Origin: Rhodopseudomonas sp. BR0M22
Lineage (GTDB): Bacteria > Pseudomonadota > Alphaproteobacteria > Rhizobiales > Xanthobacteraceae
Direction of reading: 5' to 3'
Length of the DNA stretch: 40,253 nt
NCBI RefSeq assembly: GCF_010907035.1
Contig: NZ_QUMK01000053.1
Span: 1 to 40,253, forward strand
The notes beneath the pieces were generated by a model. The model ran no database searches. It saw only the letters and a program-made list of their open reading frames with translations, and was not told the origin of the DNA. Shown here in pieces: positions 28,943 to 37,172 of this stretch. The translations under genes were made by a program, and so were the position numbers. How positions within the stretch are numbered: the first letter of the stretch is position 1; each line of letters opens with the position of its first letter.

Positions 28943-29962
28943 TCAGTTATCCGAGTTGACCGCTCCGGGCGCAAGCTGCACCGGCGCAGACGGCTTCGGC
29001 TTGGGGGGCGTCGGCGGACGTTTGGCTGCAGGTGCAGGCGCGGCCGCAGCGTTGTTATGGGCCGCTGGCGAAGCCGTCGCAGTCGGCTGCCTCTTGGCGC
29101 TTGCGGAAGGATTGGCCTTGGGCGCAACGCCATGGGCCGCCGGAGCGGCGGCGCCCTGCCCCGGTTCCGGAGACATGATGTTGACGGGAGGAATCGAGGC
29201 CGAGGTCGGAAAATCGATGTCCGTCGGCTTGCCGCTCGGCGCCTCGGTGACGCCTGCCAGTCCGGGAGCCAGTCCCGGCGTCGTCTGTGCCGAACCGGCG
29301 CTGCCGGCGACCGCAGCGACGGGCGCACCCCAGCTCGTGGCGTAGCGGGTTAAGGTCGTTTCGTACAGATGACCAGCCATGTTCGCTGCGATCCGGCTGC
29401 TGTCGGAGAGCGAATGGAAGGCCGCGCATTCGCTGGCCTGACAACGCTCCTGCGACGCCAGCACATAGGCGATCAAGCCGTAGCGATCGCGCTCGACGGC
29501 ACGGCGCAGCCGGGCCAGTTCCGGCGTCATCCGCTTGTCCGCAGCGGCGACGTCGCCGACCGCCGTGAGCCGCGCGACTTGAGCGGAAGCATAGGACACA
29601 GCAGCCGCGACAGTTTCAGGCGAACTGAACAGCGCCCGCTCACACGCGGACAAAACCATGTCGCCGGCAAGGTCGTCGATGCAGGCCAGCGCCGGGATGG
29701 CCGGCCCATTTCCCCCCGCCGCAATAGGAGCAGCATCGCCAAAGGCGCTTCCGGGAGTCCGATACAAAGCATAGCCGGCCAATCCGATCGCGCCGAGCGT
29801 GATGACGACCAGCGCGCCATTGGCAACCGATTTGTCCGCGCGGAGCAGCGCAATCAGAACCAGCAAAGCGACGACGACCGCCACCGCGACGGTGGCCAAG
29901 ATTGGAAAATTCGGTGAATGCAAAATTCGGTCGAACGGCGCCGACCAAGCAGCCAAATCCAT
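28943..29962 (-). CDS. Unrecognised protein with two TM segments and Pro/Ala-rich tail
   Basis: A 339-aa protein I cannot assign. Two hydrophobic segments lie at about 20-40 and 48-66. A globular helical part (about 88-200) contains four cysteines, two in ACIDDLAGDMVLSACERALF and two in ERCQASEC, followed by FHSLSDSSRIAANM. The last 130 residues are low-complexity Pro/Ala/Lys. The topology suggests a helical hairpin in the membrane; the side holding the Cys-containing part cannot be decided. I chose the ATG at 29962 because AGGGGA precedes it. It lies upstream of the DUF1489 gene on the same strand. Confidence 0.75.
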   Translation of the reverse strand: MDLAAWSAPFDRILHSPNFPILATVAVAVVVALLVLIALLRADKSVANGALVVITLGAIGLAGYALYRTPGSAFGDAAPIAAGGNGPAIPALACIDDLAGDMVLSACERALFSSPETVAAAVSYASAQVARLTAVGDVAAADKRMTPELARLRRAVERDRYGLIAYVLASQERCQASECAAFHSLSDSSRIAANMAGHLYETTLTRYATSWGAPVAAVAGSAGSAQTTPGLAPGLAGVTEAPSGKPTDIDFPTSASIPPVNIMSPEPGQGAAAPAAHGVAPKANPSASAKRQPTATASPAAHNNAAAAPAPAAKRPPTPPKPKPSAPVQLAPGAVNSDN

Positions 29963-30050
29963 GCGCGTTGTCCCCTGAACGCCTGTCCGGCGACTCAACA
30001 CCGGCTTTACGACCAAAATAGGCGCAAGACTTGACGAAGCGCATCCGAGA

Positions 30051-30086
30051 TCGCTGTCCCGGCCCCGGAAGGCGTCAGGACAGCGA
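30051..30086. repeat. 9-bp inverted repeat between two minus-strand genes
   Basis: TCGCTGTCC at 30051-30059 and GGACAGCGA at 30078-30086 are exact reverse complements separated by 18 bases. It lies between the stop of the 63-aa gene and the start of the two-TM gene. There is no T-run, so it is not a standard terminator; an operator or leader structure is possible. Confidence 0.4.
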
Positions 30087-30135
30087 TGATGATCTCAGAG
30101 ACTGTTATGTCGTTGGAACAAAGACGATGCGAGGC

Positions 30136-30327
30136 TCAGCAGACGCTGAGCTGGCTCTCCTTGGCGACACGTTCGAACGCCTCGGAGATATTCTTGATAC
30201 GGTACTGACAATCAGACCCGTCGGTCGGGAGCAGCCGGATGATTTCATACATGCCGCTGGCTGCCGGACGGGCAACGTTGCTGGCGGTAAAATAGACGGA
30301 TTCACCTACCACGAACTTGTGCTTCAA
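30136..30327 (-). CDS. Small protein of 63 aa, function unknown
   Basis: A 63-aa protein with alternating short beta-like segments (FVVGESVYFTAS, GMYEIIRLLP, CQYRIKN) and an amphipathic end (EAFERVAKESQLSV). The layout suggests a small SH3-like barrel. The start is a TTG preceded by AGGAG at 7 bases, a strong ribosome-binding site that supports a real gene. I do not recognise a named family. It stands alone: the next gene on the strand starts 170 bases away. Confidence 0.7.
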   Translation of the reverse strand: MKHKFVVGESVYFTASNVARPAASGMYEIIRLLPTDGSDCQYRIKNISEAFERVAKESQLSVC

Positions 30328-30538
30328 CGCTCAACTCCTGCGCCATTTGAATACCGATCTATCCCTTGTGGCCGGGTGTGACCGGTTCCCCTAGCCCCGC
30401 GCACCTATAGCACGGAAGGGGCTTCTCTGGCCAGTGCTTCACGCATGGCTGGCGCCCCGATTTTGCTGATTTTTCAGCGATCTAGGCGCAAACCACGAGG
30501 TGTTTGCAGCGATTGGGAATGAATCCCCGGCTGGCGGC

Positions 30539-31195
30539 TCAGCCGACCTCGAACTTGTCGATGATCCAACTTTCGGCGAGCGCCGCCTGAGTCCACTCCT
30601 GGAACGCCGGCAGCGCCATCATCACTTGCATGTAGCCTTGGACGATCGGATCGACCTCCACCGCATAGATCCGAAACCGATGCACGACCGGAGCGAACAT
30701 CGCGTCAACCGCCGTGAAGCGGCCAAACAGGTACGGCCCGAACATCCCATAGCGGTGGCGGCAGTCGATCCAGATCTGCTGTACCCGGGCGATGTCGGCG
30801 CGCGCGGCGTCCGAGAGCGGCTTGGCGGCGACCGGTCGGTGGATGTTCATGCCGCACTCGCTCCGGAGTGCAGCGAAGCCCGAGTGCATCTCCGCCGATA
30901 CCGACCGCGCATGAGCCCGTGCGGCCACGTCGTCGGGCCAGAGCTGGGCTTTGGGAAAGCGCTCGGCAGCGTACTCGATGATCGCCAGCGAATCCCAGAT
31001 GGTGACGTCACCATCGACCAGCACAGGCACCTTACCGGCTGCCGTAAAGGCGAGGATGCGCCGTTTGTCGGCGTCGCCCGTGTAGAGCGGGATCACGACT
31101 TCGTCGAACGCAATCCCGGCGGCCTTCAGCGCGATCCAGGGCCGCATCGACCATGACGAGTAGTTCTTGTTGCCGATCACCAGCGTCCGCGCCAT
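30539..31195 (-). CDS. Glutathione S-transferase family protein
   Basis: A 218-aa two-domain protein. The N-terminal thioredoxin-like domain includes NKNYSSWSMRPWIALK (with a Ser in the position that activates glutathione in some classes), GKVPVLVDG and WDSLAIIEYAAE, the glutathione-binding segment. The C-terminal helical domain has FTAVDAMFAPVVHRF. It probably conjugates or reduces small electrophiles in the cytoplasm; the substrate is unknown. I chose the ATG at 31195, preceded by AAGGAG; the frame is open 33 codons further upstream. Confidence 0.9.
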   Translation of the reverse strand: MARTLVIGNKNYSSWSMRPWIALKAAGIAFDEVVIPLYTGDADKRRILAFTAAGKVPVLVDGDVTIWDSLAIIEYAAERFPKAQLWPDDVAARAHARSVSAEMHSGFAALRSECGMNIHRPVAAKPLSDAARADIARVQQIWIDCRHRYGMFGPYLFGRFTAVDAMFAPVVHRFRIYAVEVDPIVQGYMQVMMALPAFQEWTQAALAESWIIDKFEVG

Positions 31196-31293
31196 CGCCG
31201 AAAACTCCTTCATCCCCGCAGTCGTGCGTCCCACGATAATCAATCCACCACGGTTGCGGCTGTCAATCAGTCGAGGTTGCGGCGTACAGACCA

Positions 31294-31596
31294 ATGCGGC
31301 ACTGCATTGCGATGACCCCTCACGATTCGGCCCCCGCCACCGCTTCGCCCGTCTCCGTCCTGGAAGACGACATTCTCGCCGTGTTGAACAAGGCCGGACA
31401 CGGCACGCTCAGCGCGCCGGAGATTGCCCATCAGCTCCGCCCCGACGGCGACTGGCATGGCCTTTTGATGCCGATCCGCCGCGCCGCCGTCGCGTTGGCG
31501 CTGGAGGGCCGGCTGGTCATCTACCGCAAAGGCAAACCGGCCGATCCGAACGACTTCCGCGGCGTCTACCGGCTCGGCCTGCCGCGCCACGACTGA
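31294..31596 (+). CDS. DUF3253 family protein
   Basis: A 100-aa protein whose core (VLEDDILAVLNKAGHGTLSA, PDGDWHGLLMPIRRAAVALA, EGRLVIYRKGKPADPNDFRG) fits the DUF3253 family, a winged-helix-like fold of unknown function. The start may be ATG 31294 or ATG 31312; neither has a clear ribosome-binding site. Its stop lies 8 bases from the end of the chimeric acetyltransferase gene, at the left border of the rearranged region. Confidence 0.8.
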   Translation: MRHCIAMTPHDSAPATASPVSVLEDDILAVLNKAGHGTLSAPEIAHQLRPDGDWHGLLMPIRRAAVALALEGRLVIYRKGKPADPNDFRGVYRLGLPRHD

Positions 31597-31604
31597 CGCC
31601 TGCG

Positions 31605-31733
31605 CTAACGTGACGGCAGCAGCGACGTGGTCTTGCCGCCGAGGCGATAGGCGAGCAGCCCCGCCCATTCGTGCACCGCAACGTCGGTGCGCGCCAACCC
31701 AGATGCCAGCGTCGAGAACGGCAGCGCCATGTC
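31605..31733. repeat. Direct repeat copy 1 (129 bp, 3' end of ydcF)
   Basis: Matches 32747-32875 with 3 mismatches in 129 bases by my alignment. Here it forms the 3' end of the acetyltransferase gene. Confidence 0.95.
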
Positions 31734-32189
31734 TTTTCCAGCATTAGACGTCTCCCTCGAGCCCGCGCCGATAGCAGTTTCGAGTAGTCGATATTCATGA
31801 TTGTCAGCTTGACCTCGTCCGACCTCGACGAAGCCGTTTGCTAAGTAGAATGCTAATGCCGCTCTGTTTGCGGAGACACATTTAAGTTGGTATCGAACCG
31901 ACCTCCATCCAGGCAGAGCCGAGAGGAGCGAGCGCCCGATCCCGCGCCCTACATGGCGTGGATCGACATGCAGATGGTGGATAAAATTGCTTGGCTGCCA
32001 TACTGAACTGAACCCCGTAAGGCGGTCACCATCTGCGGAGATCGTTATTGTCTCACCGTCGGTTTCCTTATCGAAATCTTCGAGAGCAAAAATGGAAGGC
32101 ATCTCCCAAACAAAAGCCGCTCGTCGAGATCTCAAAAACAGATCTCGTAGGTCAGGCAAATCGCGCAGTTCTGCGGGTCTTATGATCAT
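31605..32189 (-). CDS. GNAT acetyltransferase with C-terminus borrowed from YdcF (chimeric)
   Basis: A 194-aa protein. Residues 1 to about 145 are a GNAT domain: MIIRPAELRDLPDL, FIHHLHVDPRHVGRGIGRSLL (acetyl-CoA loop, in parts) and NRAALAFYLANGFVEVGRG. From D153 to the end it is nearly identical to the last 42 residues of the YdcF protein encoded at 32747-33541, because a 129-bp segment is duplicated. The natural C-terminus of the acetyltransferase was therefore replaced. The gene is visibly poorer in G and C than its neighbours, which suggests transfer. GGAG lies upstream of the ATG. The GNAT core looks complete and may be functional. Confidence 0.82.
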   Translation of the reverse strand: MIIRPAELRDLPDLRDLFLRSRRAAFVWEMPSIFALEDFDKETDGETITISADGDRLTGFSSVWQPSNFIHHLHVDPRHVGRGIGRSLLSALPGWRSVRYQLKCVSANRAALAFYLANGFVEVGRGQADNHEYRLLETAIGAGSRETSNAGKDMALPFSTLASGLARTDVAVHEWAGLLAYRLGGKTTSLLPSR

Positions 32190-32254
32190 TGCTTGCGGCT
32201 CCTGTCCTCATTTTCTGACAACATCGCGATCAGGCTTGACCCGCGCCGGCGGCA

Positions 32255-32658
32255 CCATTGCGTGCGGCGCCGGGCACCGTCCGGACGGCTTTGCTCCGCG
32301 GCGATCAGCGTCTTTTTTTTGTGACTGAGCTTGGCGTGGCGGACGACTCCCACACCGACCGATAATCCACCTTCAAGCCGCGCTCGCCAAGCTCAGCGAC
32401 CAGGCCGCGCAACGTGAAGTACGCTTCACGGCACCGCCGCAGCAGACAATCTTCATCGGCGCCCGCGATCTTGCACGGCTTGTAGCCGCCGATCTTGTCC
32501 GGTTCGACGCTGCCGGTCCGGCGGAACCGCCGAACCCACAGAATGGCCGTACTGATCCCGACTCCAAATTGTGCCGCCGCCTGATGGCACGACAGGCCAC
32601 CTTCGATCACCGCCCCAACAACCCGCTCACGCAAATCAGACGAATAGGCTCGTCCCAT
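32255..32658 (-). pseudogene. Truncated, frameshifted IS630-family transposase
   Basis: Starts MGRAYSSDLRERVVGAVIEG after a strong GGAGGAGG site, with the N-terminal HTH typical of IS630 transposases (SCHQAAAQFGVGISTAILWV). At VDYRSVWE the frame shifts: the expected Phe codon has lost one base, and the continuation (VRHAKLSHKKKTLIAAEQSR) lies in another frame. Similarity ends soon after ARRRTQW. The DDE catalytic domain is missing, so it is inactive. Confidence 0.88.
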
Positions 32659-32747
32659 CCATGCTGACCTCCTCCAGCCAGCATGTTGAATCAGAACAAT
32701 TCCGATCTGGAAATCCAAAACCGATTCAGTCTGAAATCATCCAGCTC
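32255..32747 (-). mobile_element. IS630-family remnant (left end missing)
   Basis: Contains the 5' part of an IS630-type transposase and the end of the element adjoining ydcF. The right end reaches the TA at 32748-32749, part of the ydcF stop codon; IS630 elements insert at TA. The left end is lost: similarity stops near 32255 inside the transposase. Confidence 0.8.
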
Positions 32748-32875
32748 TAACGTGACGGCAGCAGCGCCGTGGTCTTGCCGCCGAGGCGATAAGCGAGCAG
32801 CCCCGCCCATTCGTGCACCGCAACGTCGGTGCGCGCCAACCCAGACGCCAGCGTCGAGAACGGCAGCGCCATGTC
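32747..32875. repeat. Direct repeat copy 2 (129 bp, 3' end of ydcF)
   Basis: The apparently native copy within the intact ydcF gene; it matches 31605-31733 at 126 of 129 bases. The repeats are 1,142 bases apart. Confidence 0.95.
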
Positions 32876-33541
32876 CTCGGGCCCGCGCGTTCGCCAGTCC
32901 ACCGGATAGGCAACGACATCGAATCCGGCATCGCGAAACGCGATCATCGACCGGGGCATGTGGAACGACGACGTCACGAGCAGCCACAACTCGCCCGGCT
33001 TGGGAGACACCAGAGCGCGCGTGTAGACTGCGTTCTCCGCCGTGGTCCGCGACTTGTCCTCCAACACGACACGATCGGCGGCGATACCGAAGCGCTTCAG
33101 CAGCTCGCCGGCGATCGGAGCTTCGGCCGCCGACCGCTGGATCAGATTGCCGCTGCCCCCGCTATAGACGATCCGCGCCTGCGGATAGCGTCGCGCCAGA
33201 TCGAGAGCGGCAAAGACTCGTTCGGCCGACGCATCGAGCTCGAGTGCATTGCGCGCGGCGCTGACTTCGGAGTTGATCGCTCCGCCGAGCACGATGATCC
33301 CGTCGGGCGCCCGACCGGTGTCCTGCCACGCTGGAAACCGTTCCGACAGCGACAGCATCAGCAAGTTGCCGAGCGGCGAATAGCCGGCGATCAGAAGCAG
33401 GACGACGCCCGCGACCAGCAGGGCCCGCCCTGCCCGCCGCCATCGCGTCAGCAACAGAACTACGCCCACCGTGCAAATCAACGCGATCGTGTTCGACGGA
33501 TGAACAAAGAAGCCGAGAACCTTGGAAAGAAGGAAGAACAT
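32747..33541 (-). CDS. YdcF family protein (DUF218)
   Basis: A 264-aa protein with two N-terminal TM segments (about 8-30 and 38-55) and a DUF218 domain (about 80-220). Domain motifs are DGIIVLGGAI, ARIVYSGGSG and KSRTTAENAVYT, followed by LLVTSSFHMPRSMIAFRDAG. Relatives such as SanA and ElyC affect envelope permeability or lipid-carrier metabolism. The gene is complete here, and its last 129 bases are duplicated at 31605-31733. Its TAG stop contains the TA at which the IS630 end sits. Confidence 0.88.
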   Translation of the reverse strand: MFFLLSKVLGFFVHPSNTIALICTVGVVLLLTRWRRAGRALLVAGVVLLLIAGYSPLGNLLMLSLSERFPAWQDTGRAPDGIIVLGGAINSEVSAARNALELDASAERVFAALDLARRYPQARIVYSGGSGNLIQRSAAEAPIAGELLKRFGIAADRVVLEDKSRTTAENAVYTRALVSPKPGELWLLVTSSFHMPRSMIAFRDAGFDVVAYPVDWRTRGPEDMALPFSTLASGLARTDVAVHEWAGLLAYRLGGKTTALLPSR

Positions 33542-33616
33542 CGCTCACCACCGCACGGACGATCCTCTCCGGGAGGTGCGGGATTTCGGTCGCGGGGTCA
33601 ACGGCGACGGGAGGTT

Positions 33617-34450
33617 TCAGTCCCACGCCGGCGCAGTCGCCGTGGTGGTCAGCCGTCCCTTGGAGCTGCCGAGCGTGAAGATCTCCTGCATCTCCGGCTC
33701 CGACAGCTCGAAATCGAAGACGTCGATGTTCTGCGCCAGCCGCTCCAGCCGTGAGCTGCGCGGGATCGCGGCAACGTTCTGCTGGATCAACCAGCGCAGA
33801 CACACCTGAGCGGCAGTCTTGTCGTGGGCTGTGCCGATCTTGGTCAGGACTTCGCTTTTCTTGGCGTTGCCGCGGGCGATCGGACTGTAGGCGACCAGCG
33901 CCAGACCGTGCGACCGACAGGCGGCGAGCACCTTTTGCTGGTCGAGAAACGGATGATACTCGACCTGATTGCACACTAGCGGCGCCGGGCAGACCGCAAC
34001 GGCCTCGGCAAGCAACGCGACCGTGAAGTTCGAGACCCCGATATGCCGCGTCAGTCCGAGCTCGCGCACCCGCGCCATCGCACCGAGCGTTTCGGCCAAT
34101 GGCACATGCGAGTTCGGCCAGTGCAGCAGCAGCAGATCGACTTCCGACAACCGCAGCTTGACCAGGCTTTCCTTGGCCGAGCGGATCAAATCGTTCGGTG
34201 CGAAATGCGTCGTCCAGACCTTGGTGGTGACGAAGATCTGTTCACGGCGGATGTGGGAATTGCGGATGCCCTCACCGACATCGCGCTCATTGGCATAGAT
34301 CTGCGCGGTGTCGATATGGCGATAGCCGAGCCGCAACGCCTGCTCGACGGTCCGCGAGCAGACATGTCCGCTTAGTTCCCAGGTACCTAGCCCAAGTGCA
34401 GGGATCCTGGCTCCGTGGGCCTCGATGAAATGCGCTTCGGCGGTTTCCAT
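33617..34450 (-). CDS. Aldo/keto reductase (AKR5-like)
   Basis: A 277-aa NADPH-dependent oxidoreductase with a TIM-barrel. The catalytic tetrad is D47, Y52 (HIDTAQIYANE), K77 (VTTKVW) and H110 (LLLLHWP). Other motifs are GVSNF and IPRSSRLERLAQNIDVFDFEL (parts) for cofactor binding. It resembles 2,5-diketogluconate or methylglyoxal reductases of the DkgB type; the substrate is not certain. It lies downstream of mgtE on the same strand. Confidence 0.92.
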   Translation of the reverse strand: METAEAHFIEAHGARIPALGLGTWELSGHVCSRTVEQALRLGYRHIDTAQIYANERDVGEGIRNSHIRREQIFVTTKVWTTHFAPNDLIRSAKESLVKLRLSEVDLLLLHWPNSHVPLAETLGAMARVRELGLTRHIGVSNFTVALLAEAVAVCPAPLVCNQVEYHPFLDQQKVLAACRSHGLALVAYSPIARGNAKKSEVLTKIGTAHDKTAAQVCLRWLIQQNVAAIPRSSRLERLAQNIDVFDFELSEPEMQEIFTLGSSKGRLTTTATAPAWD

Positions 34451-34650
34451 GGCGATCGTCTCGCATTTCGGTCACGCAGACTGATCTTTAACAATATGAA
34501 CCGATCGCGCTCCACTGCCAATCGTCGCAGTGCAACGAGCTTACCAATTTGTTCCAGACCGCAGCGAACTGGCTGCCGGGATATCGCGATCACCAGCTTG
34601 GCTCGGCGACTATTCACAAACAATGGAACCGCCGGCCACAGAGTAGCGAC

Positions 34651-36072
34651 TTACTTCAGTCCGAACCACAACGTCGCGATGCCGAGGAAGGAAAAAAAGC
34701 CAACCACGTCGGTCACGGTGGTCACGAAAGTACCTGAAGCCACCGCGGGATCGGCGCGCATCCGCTCTAATGCCATTGGTATTAAAATGCCCCCGAGCGC
34801 GCCTGCGATCAGGTTCGCGATCATCGCCAGCGCGATGACGATGCCGAGGCCGGGCACCTTGAACCAGGCGTAGGCGGCAATGCCGGTAATCAGAGCGAAG
34901 GCCACGCCGTTGACCAGTCCGACCAGCGCCTCGCGCATCACCACCCGGACCGCGTTCCATGGGCCGAGCTCGCGGGTCGCCAGAGCCCGCACGGCCACCG
35001 TCATGGTCTGGGTCGCGGCATTTCCGCCCTGGCTGGCGACGATCGGCGCCAGGACCGCCAGCGCCACCATCTGCTGCAGCTGATCCTCGAACAGCCCAAG
35101 CACCGAAGAGGCCAGAAACGCAGTCGCGAGGTTGACCAGCAGCCAGTTGAACCGGCCACGCGCGATCGTCCAAACCCGGTCGGACAGCTCTTCGTCGCTG
35201 GTCACACCGCCGAGCGCTTTGAGGTCTTCGTCGGCTTCTTCTTCGATCACGTCGACGACGTCGTCGATGGTGATCACGCCGACCAGCCGGTTTTGACCAT
35301 CGACGACCGGCGCAGCGACGAGGTTGTACTTCCCGAACAGCCGCGCCACTTCCTCTTGATCTTCATCGACCGATACTTTGCGACGATCCTCGTCGACCAG
35401 TTCGGTCAGAGCGACATTGCGGTGCGAGCGGAGCAGCCGGTCGAGCGACACCGCGCCCTGCCAATGATTGACGCCGTCGACGACGTAGATCTCGTAGAAC
35501 CGCTCCGGTAATTTCGCTGTCTCGCGCATGAAGTCGATCGCTTCGCCGACCGTCCAATCGCGCGGCACCGCGATGAAATCGGTCTGCATCCGCCGGCCGG
35601 CAGAGTTCTCCGGATAATCCAGACTCCGCTCCAGTGCGTCGCGTTCGGACGGCGGCAGCTTATCGAGGATCTCCTCCTGATCCTCTTCGTCGAGCACCTG
35701 CAGCAGTTCGACGGCATCGTCGGAATCCAGCTCGCGAACGCCCTCGGCGACGGCCTCCGGCTCGAGCTCTTCGAGAATCTCCTCGCGGACGGTTTCGTCG
35801 ACTTCGTTCAGCGCCGAGAAGTCGAAATCAGCTCCGGTGAGTTCCACCAACCGGACGCGCTGGTCGGATTCCAGGGCCTCGATCAGATCGCCGAGGTCGG
35901 CCTCGTGCAGTTCCGACACCAGCCCACGCAACCAGACCGCATCCTCGGCGTTGATCGCCTGCGACACCGCCTCCACGAAGCCAGCCCGCAAATCGCCATG
36001 GTCGTCGCGCATCGCGTCGTGGTCGAGCGCAGCCAAATCGGGTCGCACGACCGCGTTCACATCATCGGTCAT
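34651..36072 (-). CDS. mgtE: Magnesium transporter MgtE
   Basis: A 473-aa protein in the MgtE layout: acidic cytoplasmic N domain (about 40-165), two CBS domains (about 165-290), a linker helix and five TM helices. The pore helices include APIVASQGGNAATQTM and DPAVASGTFVTTVTDVVGFF. Cytoplasmic Mg2+ binds between N and CBS domains and closes the channel in known MgtE structures. AGGGGG lies upstream of the ATG. The gene is divergent from the first polysaccharide deacetylase gene, with about 160 bases between them. Confidence 0.95.
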   Translation of the reverse strand: MTDDVNAVVRPDLAALDHDAMRDDHGDLRAGFVEAVSQAINAEDAVWLRGLVSELHEADLGDLIEALESDQRVRLVELTGADFDFSALNEVDETVREEILEELEPEAVAEGVRELDSDDAVELLQVLDEEDQEEILDKLPPSERDALERSLDYPENSAGRRMQTDFIAVPRDWTVGEAIDFMRETAKLPERFYEIYVVDGVNHWQGAVSLDRLLRSHRNVALTELVDEDRRKVSVDEDQEEVARLFGKYNLVAAPVVDGQNRLVGVITIDDVVDVIEEEADEDLKALGGVTSDEELSDRVWTIARGRFNWLLVNLATAFLASSVLGLFEDQLQQMVALAVLAPIVASQGGNAATQTMTVAVRALATRELGPWNAVRVVMREALVGLVNGVAFALITGIAAYAWFKVPGLGIVIALAMIANLIAGALGGILIPMALERMRADPAVASGTFVTTVTDVVGFFSFLGIATLWFGLK

Positions 36073-36234
36073 GAGGGCCCCCTACGGGTTTTACTGGTTG
36101 CAGATGGCAGCCGGCGTCGGGCAAGATGCACTGTCGGGCGACGGCTCGAATGCTCGTGGCAATAACCAATCGGTGAAGCAAAGCGCAATGATAATCGTGA
36201 CACCCTGCAACAATCCGCTGGCCGGGAGGGTGTC

Positions 36235-37038
36235 GTGATCGTCGCGCGCACCGCAGCTGCATTGCTGGTCCTCACCGCACTCTGCGGGACTGTTCACGCT
36301 GCCGAGTGTCCGCGTCCGGGAGCGCTCGGCACGTCCCGCGTGCTGACCGTCGATGCGGCCACCTATCCGCGGGTCGGCCTGAAGAGCTTTCCGCAGACGT
36401 TGCCGCTCGACGACCACGAAATCGTACTCACTTTCGACGACGGTCCGGCAGCCACGACTCCCGCCGTGCTCAAGGCGCTTGCGGACGAATGCGTCCGTGC
36501 CACGTTTTTCCTGGTCGGTAAGCCGGCTTCCGGCATGGGCGATATGGTGCGACGGATCGCGGCCGGCGGTCACACCATCGGCCATCACACCTACACGCAT
36601 CAGCATCTGTCGGCGCTCAGCTATGACGACGCCCTGACCGAGATCGACCGCGGTATCGCCGCCGATGAAGCGGTGATGCGCGCCAAAGGCATTCCGGTGC
36701 CGACAACCCGGTTCTTCCGCTTCCCGTACTTCGAATCCACTCCGGCCCTGCTGGACAATCTGCAGGCGCGCGGAATCCCGGTGTTCGGCGCCGATCTGTG
36801 GGCCAGCGATTGGAAGCCGATGACGCCGGACGAACAGCTCAAGCTGATCACCGAGCGCCTCACCGCTGCCGGCCGCGGCATCATCCTGTTTCACGATCCC
36901 CGCAAGCAGACCGCCGAAATGATTCCGGCGTTCCTGCATTGGCTGCGGGAGAACCATTATCGCGTGGTGCATGTGGTGCCGGCGGGCGCCCCGGGGCACG
37001 CCGTCGCGTCGGATACGCATAGCCGCACTGCACGCTGA
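36235..37038 (+). CDS. Polysaccharide deacetylase (first of tandem pair)
   Basis: A 267-aa exported protein with a signal peptide (cleavage after VHA, residue 22) and a NodB-homology domain. Motif 1 is TFDDGP (D68, D69), motif 2 H118-TYT-H122 for metal binding, motif 3 RFPYFE, and FHDP with the late catalytic His. It should remove N-acetyl groups from a polysaccharide in the periplasm. GTG start, preceded by GGAGG at 5 bases. It shares the segment ALGTSR.L.VD with the next gene and is probably its tandem duplicate. A small Cys pair (C17, C25) precedes the domain; only C25 is in the mature protein. Confidence 0.9.
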   Translation: MIVARTAAALLVLTALCGTVHAAECPRPGALGTSRVLTVDAATYPRVGLKSFPQTLPLDDHEIVLTFDDGPAATTPAVLKALADECVRATFFLVGKPASGMGDMVRRIAAGGHTIGHHTYTHQHLSALSYDDALTEIDRGIAADEAVMRAKGIPVPTTRFFRFPYFESTPALLDNLQARGIPVFGADLWASDWKPMTPDEQLKLITERLTAAGRGIILFHDPRKQTAEMIPAFLHWLRENHYRVVHVVPAGAPGHAVASDTHSRTAR

Positions 37039-37172
37039 ATCGGCCTTCCGGTCCCAGAAATGCCATGGAACCTTGAACGGTTAAGCGGCCGTTCACGACG
37101 TTGAATCTAGTTTGGCCGAATGGGGCCGAACGTCGTGATCCGTGCTGTCGGTCGCGTGAAGGCGGTGCACTG

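Noticed and set aside
37078-37096. TTAA-N7-TTCA as a CtrA box upstream of the second deacetylase
   Set aside because: One half-site does not match the consensus, and there is no cell-cycle link to this gene.
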